A stretch of 64,000 nt of DNA from contig NC_089325.1 of assembly GCF_036669915.1 (NCBI RefSeq), forward strand, positions 3,159,683 through 3,223,682. The letters are read 5' to 3'. Each line of letters starts with the position of its first letter. Within the stretch, counting starts at the first letter, position 1. The notes under the pieces are model-generated. The model did not search any database. It was not told where the DNA came from and saw only the letters and a program-made list of their open reading frames with translations. The position numbers and the translations under genes were made by a program. Source of the DNA: Pocillopora verrucosa (Eukaryota; Cnidaria; Anthozoa; Scleractinia; Pocilloporidae). Below, one piece after another: positions 60,005-64,000 of the stretch.

Positions 60005-63000
60005 ATAGATAAATCTAGATATAAATATAGATATACAAAAGAGAGTTTTTGAAGAGTCCGATTCTGTCTGTTAATGTACGTTTCGAATCGGAGGGTCGTG
60101 AAGCGTCAATCACTGGTATGATTACTGACCGAATAGAGCGACACGAATTCCTGTTACCAATTAGTTTTATCCATTATAATTTCCCAGAAAAACAAAATGT
60201 ATCCTTGAAATAAAAGGCTTGTAACTCCAATCTTTCATAGAGCACTGTAACACATTTCAGGCTTATATATAAGCTGAAAAGTCCTAGACACAGCTTTCTT
60301 TATTTAGGGGGAAACCAGCTCGAGATTACATGCCATTGCAATGGTTCCTATAAGAAATTATACGAAAGATGCATTTGTTTTAGAGTAACCAATGTGATTA
60401 ATAATGGTAATTGAACTGAGTGGAGTGCAAATTTGGGCTGAAATCACAAGTATGATTTCAGACAAAAATTGCACGACACGAGGTTCAATTACCACTTTAC
60501 TACATCCATTTTGAAATCGCCCAAATACAGGACTTGGTCAGTTCAAATATTTTATTGATGCAGTACTGAGCCAGTTTGAAGTTAAAGTCATCCATTTTTG
60601 GGGGGGAAAAGTAAGTGTTTTAGAAAAAAAGGTTGCAAAATTTGCCATATGATACTCTTTGTCTTTCATTTTCCTGAAATTTGATTGGTTACTCTAAACA
60701 AGCCTCGAAATCTGATTGGTTGTTTTGTTTTTAGTGTAGCCTTCTCATTGGCTGAAAAAAAAAATGCGATTTGAAGCAAAAAATGGTGCGATTCATGAAT
60801 AAATCGCATCAATTAGACCCAATCAGATTACAGGGACCACCAGTGATTTCAAAATGGGTGTAATTAGGGCTGAAATCATGCGCTTGTTTTGTAATCACAA
60901 GTATGATTTCAGACCAAAATTGCACGACACGAGGTTCAATTACCACTTTATTACATCCATTTTGAAATCACCCAAATACAGGACGTGGTTAGTTTAAATA
61001 TTTTATTGATGCAGTACTGAGCCGGTTTGAAGTTAAATTCATCCATTTTTTGGGGGGAAAAATAAGAGTTTTGGAAACAAAAGTTGCAAAATTTGCCACA
61101 TGATACTCTTTGTCTTTCATTTTCTTGCAATTTGATTGGTTACTTTAAACAAGCCTTGATATCTGATTGGATTTTTTTTTCCTTATTGTCTGGGAAAAAG
61201 ATGCGATTTAAAGCAAAAAATGGTGCAATTCGTAAATAAATCGCACCAATTAGAGCCAATCAGATTTCAGGGACCACCAGTGATTTCAAAATGGGTGTAA
61301 TAAACTGTGGTAACTGTCCGATTACAGTTGAACGGTCGCAGCTGCACAAAATTATTATAGTAAAATAAGAATGTTGTAAATATCTTATAATATAAGAGGT
61401 CCTATCCCTGACCAAGTGCTCACGCACACGTGTGGGTAGATGCTGAGAGTTTTCGCCGGTTTAAGCATAGCCGGTTTTACAACCCGCACATGAAAAATTG
61501 TAAACCACACATATACGGAGCCCACGAGGAATGGGATCTTTCACGCCAAACATATTACCTATTTTAAAAGATGAAAAAACCAACTTAATATCAACGTTAT
61601 AACAATAACGCTTAGCAAAGTGGCGAACCTTTTTTTGCGAGACCGCAGAAAAAGGGCCAATGTAAGGTAATTTGAAATAAAAGGTGGGCGTTGTGTATTT
61701 TATTTCAAATAAACTTTCACACCTTATACAATTTATATTCCACTTTGTACTTTGTATAAATCAGAACTGAAGATGACAGAAAAACTGCCGAAACATGCTT
61801 TTAAAAAATGTCGTATATTATCGTAAGTTTGCATAAATGACCTTTTAATATGTGAGCTCTTCATCCTATGCTTAGTCGATAGTGTAGCCTAAATGCTGAA
61901 GAGGGTGGTTAAACATATTTGGCCTAAAGAACATTACCTTAACTAATTGACCTATGTTTATGTGTTAGGGCGTCAGCGAATCGGATGGATCTTCAAGTGA
62001 TTATGATACTACATGTACTACAGGTATAATGTGCAGCATTTTTTAAAACATACAGTTAATTCAGAACCTCTTTCATACACAACTCCATTCCAATTTTGCA
62101 CTTCCCATTTCCCTATGCTTTTTTCTCTTATCTAAATGCAGAAGCTCATTTTTGGTACCTTAACTGCTAAAATTATTCCACTCACAGCCAACCATCGACC
62201 ATTGGATCCCTTGGAAGATGAGGTATTGTTATATTTGCATATTTTTTCGTTGATTGCGTAAAGCGATGGAATAATGAAAAAAAGCGAATGCGCATAACGC
62301 ACATTTTATTCCTTCTACTGCCATAAAAAATAGAAATTCTTGGTAATTCAGCTAAGTGCTAAACGACGTCATCAGTTGCATGGGAGCTCGTAATAAGAAC
62401 CCGGCTTTTGAATATATCTTAATTGAAAAGGTAGCTGAACTCTTTCAATAGTGGTTTTCCTTCTATTTTGACAAAATACTCTCTATTCTTAGCTGGGCTT
62501 TGTTCAAGTCCATTACCTTCCTTTGGTGTAGAACTGGGGTGGTCAGGAGGCCGAATACTCTCTGCTCGAGGGTAGCATATTTAATTCACTTTGTGTTGAC
62601 ACCGAGTGACAAGATTTGACAAGATCGAAGCCCAATTCGAAAGAGTAGAATTATCTTGCGATCTAGAAACAAGCTCTTCATTTAGTTGCACCCGCTTCTG
62701 TTAAATCCTGCGTCGCAAATTGTCCTTTACGGACGGTGAAGATTATTCTTGAGATAAATACGACTTCTGCACAGGTTGCTCACGCAATCTCTTGATTCTA
62801 AGTCCTTCATTATCGCTTGGATTGCGCCTCTTCATCTTCTTGAATTTGAAACTCTTTTCATGAAATTGTCTTTAACCCTTTAACTCCCAGATCAAATTTG
62901 TAATTCTTCTTACTGTCAACCATACAATTCTTACAATATTAGTTCAGAGAATTTAGTATTGGATCAACTAATTATCCCAAATTGATATTTGTCTTGATTC

Positions 63001-63529
63001 CCATCACTTATCTGGTTGATATTGTATCGACATTGTAGGGAAAAATTCTGTCTTGGTCACTCATGGGAGCTAAAGGGTTAAAGAGGCCAGAATCGGAAGA
63101 CGGATAACCTATGATACATACGAAAATTCAAGTAAAAAAACACAACGATGATCCGCTCTCCTACTAAAATTTTCCGCGACTCTGCAAGTTGATAGTATGA
63201 AAAATTTGCAAATGATGGTAGGATATGTAAAGTAAGGAAAAGAGGAATTGGAATACTGGAATACAGCAAAAGAAAGGCAGAATTTGTGTAGTTGGTGCCT
63301 GCATAAGTTATCTAAGTGAGCTCGAGTAGTCTATATTTCTAGGAAAAACATAGTCTAAAAATAAACCGTTCTGTGAATATGCCTTGACATAGGCTCAGTA
63401 TGGGAGTTGAACGCTCCAAGTAATGGGCACCTGTAGATGATTGTTTTTGTCTAAACTAATAATACTTTTCTTTACCCTATACACAGTTGCTCGGTGCAGG
63501 GTCGCTCATGGATTATTTGACCGACAAAG
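58478..63529 (+). CDS. Gene F, 5' part of an unrecognised gene with receptor-tail-like exons, runs off the window
   Basis: Exons: 58478-58695, 59009-59114, 61969-62023, 62188-62222 and 63487-63529. All phases join, giving 152 residues so far, with the last exon ending in phase 1. The start ATG follows a TTTACTTTCAG acceptor, so a 5' UTR exon is expected upstream. The first exon is Lys/Glu/Asn-rich and polar ([20 protein letters not shown]). The second has [20 protein letters not shown]. The last three are short acidic pieces ([34 protein letters not shown]). Sizes and phases of the last two copy those just before the death-domain exon in genes B and C. No signal peptide, cysteine-rich repeats or membrane helix is seen. 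A DD exon beyond the window is a prediction, not an observation. Confidence 0.6.
59240..59380. repeat. Short inverted-repeat element in intron 2 of gene F
   Basis: AATAGATTCCAAGTGAC at the left and ACGTGGAATCTATTT at the right are inverted copies about 140 bp apart. Confidence 0.5.
59503..59524. repeat. TG microsatellite
   Basis: About ten alternating TG units followed by a less regular TTTGTTTGTGTGTG tail. Confidence 0.8.
59645..60115. repeat. Nested inverted repeats with a TATC/TA microsatellite core
   Basis: TTTATACAATAGGCTGCTA (about 59650) pairs with TAGCAGCCCATTGTATAAA (about 59710). A second arm containing AACAGACAGAATTGGACTCC (about 59755) pairs with a segment containing GAGTCCGATTCTGTCTGTTA (about 60054). 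Between them lie about 200 bp of TATC, GATA and TA repeats (59830-60003). Confidence 0.65.
60444..61302. repeat. Two tandem copies of a 440-450 bp foldback unit
   Basis: Copies span about 60444-60864 and 60895-61302. Within each, CATCCATTTTGAAATC pairs with GATTTCAAAATGGGTGTA about 330 bp later, so each unit could fold back. Internal ATTGGTT and ATTGG boxes recur. No ORF. Confidence 0.75.
61303..61968. other. Intron 2 of gene F, 3' part, nothing further recognised
   Basis: No coding exon or repeat unit identified. Confidence 0.4.
62871..63082. mobile_element. MITE-like element with 17-bp terminal inverted repeats
   Basis: TTAACCCTTTAACTCCC at the left and GGGAGCTAAAGGGTTAA at the right are inverted with one mismatch, bounding about 210 bp with no ORF. 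It sits in the intron before the last visible exon of gene F. Confidence 0.7.
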
Positions 63530-64000
63530 GTTGGCTTTCCTTTTCATCAAGCTCTTTCAATGGAATATACAATTACTTGGCTAAAACTCAGTAAAGGCTG
63601 TTTTACAATTACCATTGTCAAATGGCCCGGAAATGTCGAAACATGGAGCATTAGTACTTTTGTTGGGGGAAGGGAGGGTGTATCAGTTCACGCTACTTTA
63701 ATTCCGAAACATTCAAGGGTAGTGAAGTAATAACGATTATTCCATAAGCACACGTCAGATATGCATGAGTTGAATACAAGCAATCTGATATTCTACAAGT
63801 GCGAACGGAATAATCGTTTTATCAAATCTTCTAATTTTTGAAAATGCTATGTGAGCCCACTACGACAAGTATTTGGTAGACGATAAATTATCGCCTTTAA
63901 TTAGGCTTTTTTATGGCTGTGATGCACAAAAGCTTGCTTAATTTGTTGATTAAGATATTGTGAAACCAAATTTAGGCGGCCCTATTAGAAGGGATACCCA
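63530..64000. other. Intron of gene F to the window end, nothing recognised
   Basis: Starts at the GTTGGC donor of the last visible exon. No further exon found before the end. Confidence 0.4.

Noticed and set aside
1..64000. CRISPR array, tRNA or rRNA genes
   Set aside because: No spaced identical short repeats, cloverleaf or rRNA-like segment noticed; the window is eukaryotic.

Overview
This is animal nuclear DNA, most likely from an anthozoan cnidarian (coral or sea anemone). Short coding exons are bounded by GT/AG splice sites, introns are AT-rich, dispersed foldback repeats are common, and several death-fold receptor genes lie in tandem. The organism assignment is inferred from gene content. 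Exon models were assembled by hand from splice sites and reading phase; no search was run.

Region 1 (1-7742): the first 4 kb shows no convincing gene. It is followed by a minus-strand gene of about seven exons (7742 to 3991) whose last exon encodes a CARD. The rest of its protein is not recognised.

Region 2 (7743-14158): a divergent promoter carrying a perfect 11-bp NF-kB palindrome separates the CARD gene from a plus-strand receptor. That receptor reads signal peptide, six TNFR-type cysteine-rich repeats in two blocks, transmembrane segment, ZU5, UPA and death domain (DD). A TNF-receptor ectodomain is thus joined to the cytoplasmic module known from UNC5 and PIDD. This is the most notable item in the window.

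Region 3 (about 15.4-32.4 kb): two near-identical TNFR-DD genes (B 16349-21862, C 26781-32375) arose by segmental duplication at an offset of about 10.4-10.5 kb. Both carry a 38-codon overlapping upstream ORF of the same length. An unrecognised minus-strand gene (25113 to 23458) lies between them.

Region 4 (35.2-42.5 kb): two further TNFR-DD genes, D and E, have the whole ectodomain, stalk and membrane segment in one exon. E has a second perfect kB palindrome upstream. All five receptors have a phase-1 intron just before the DD exon.

Region 5 (42.5-58 kb) is repeat-rich. It holds a 174-bp palindromic satellite in two inverted clusters, a decayed protein-kinase gene and other minus-strand coding remnants between them, and about 4 kb of 1.0-1.35 kb tandem units. 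Four copies of a foldback element are scattered through the window, two of them with 13-15 bp target duplications.

Region 6 (58.4-64 kb): the 5' part of another plus-strand gene (F) runs off the window. Its last exons have the sizes and phases of the receptor tail exons.

Taken together, the window looks like a local death-receptor signalling locus, with several ligand-binding receptors ending in DD and a divergently transcribed CARD protein. The kB sites suggest possible feedback by NF-kB.
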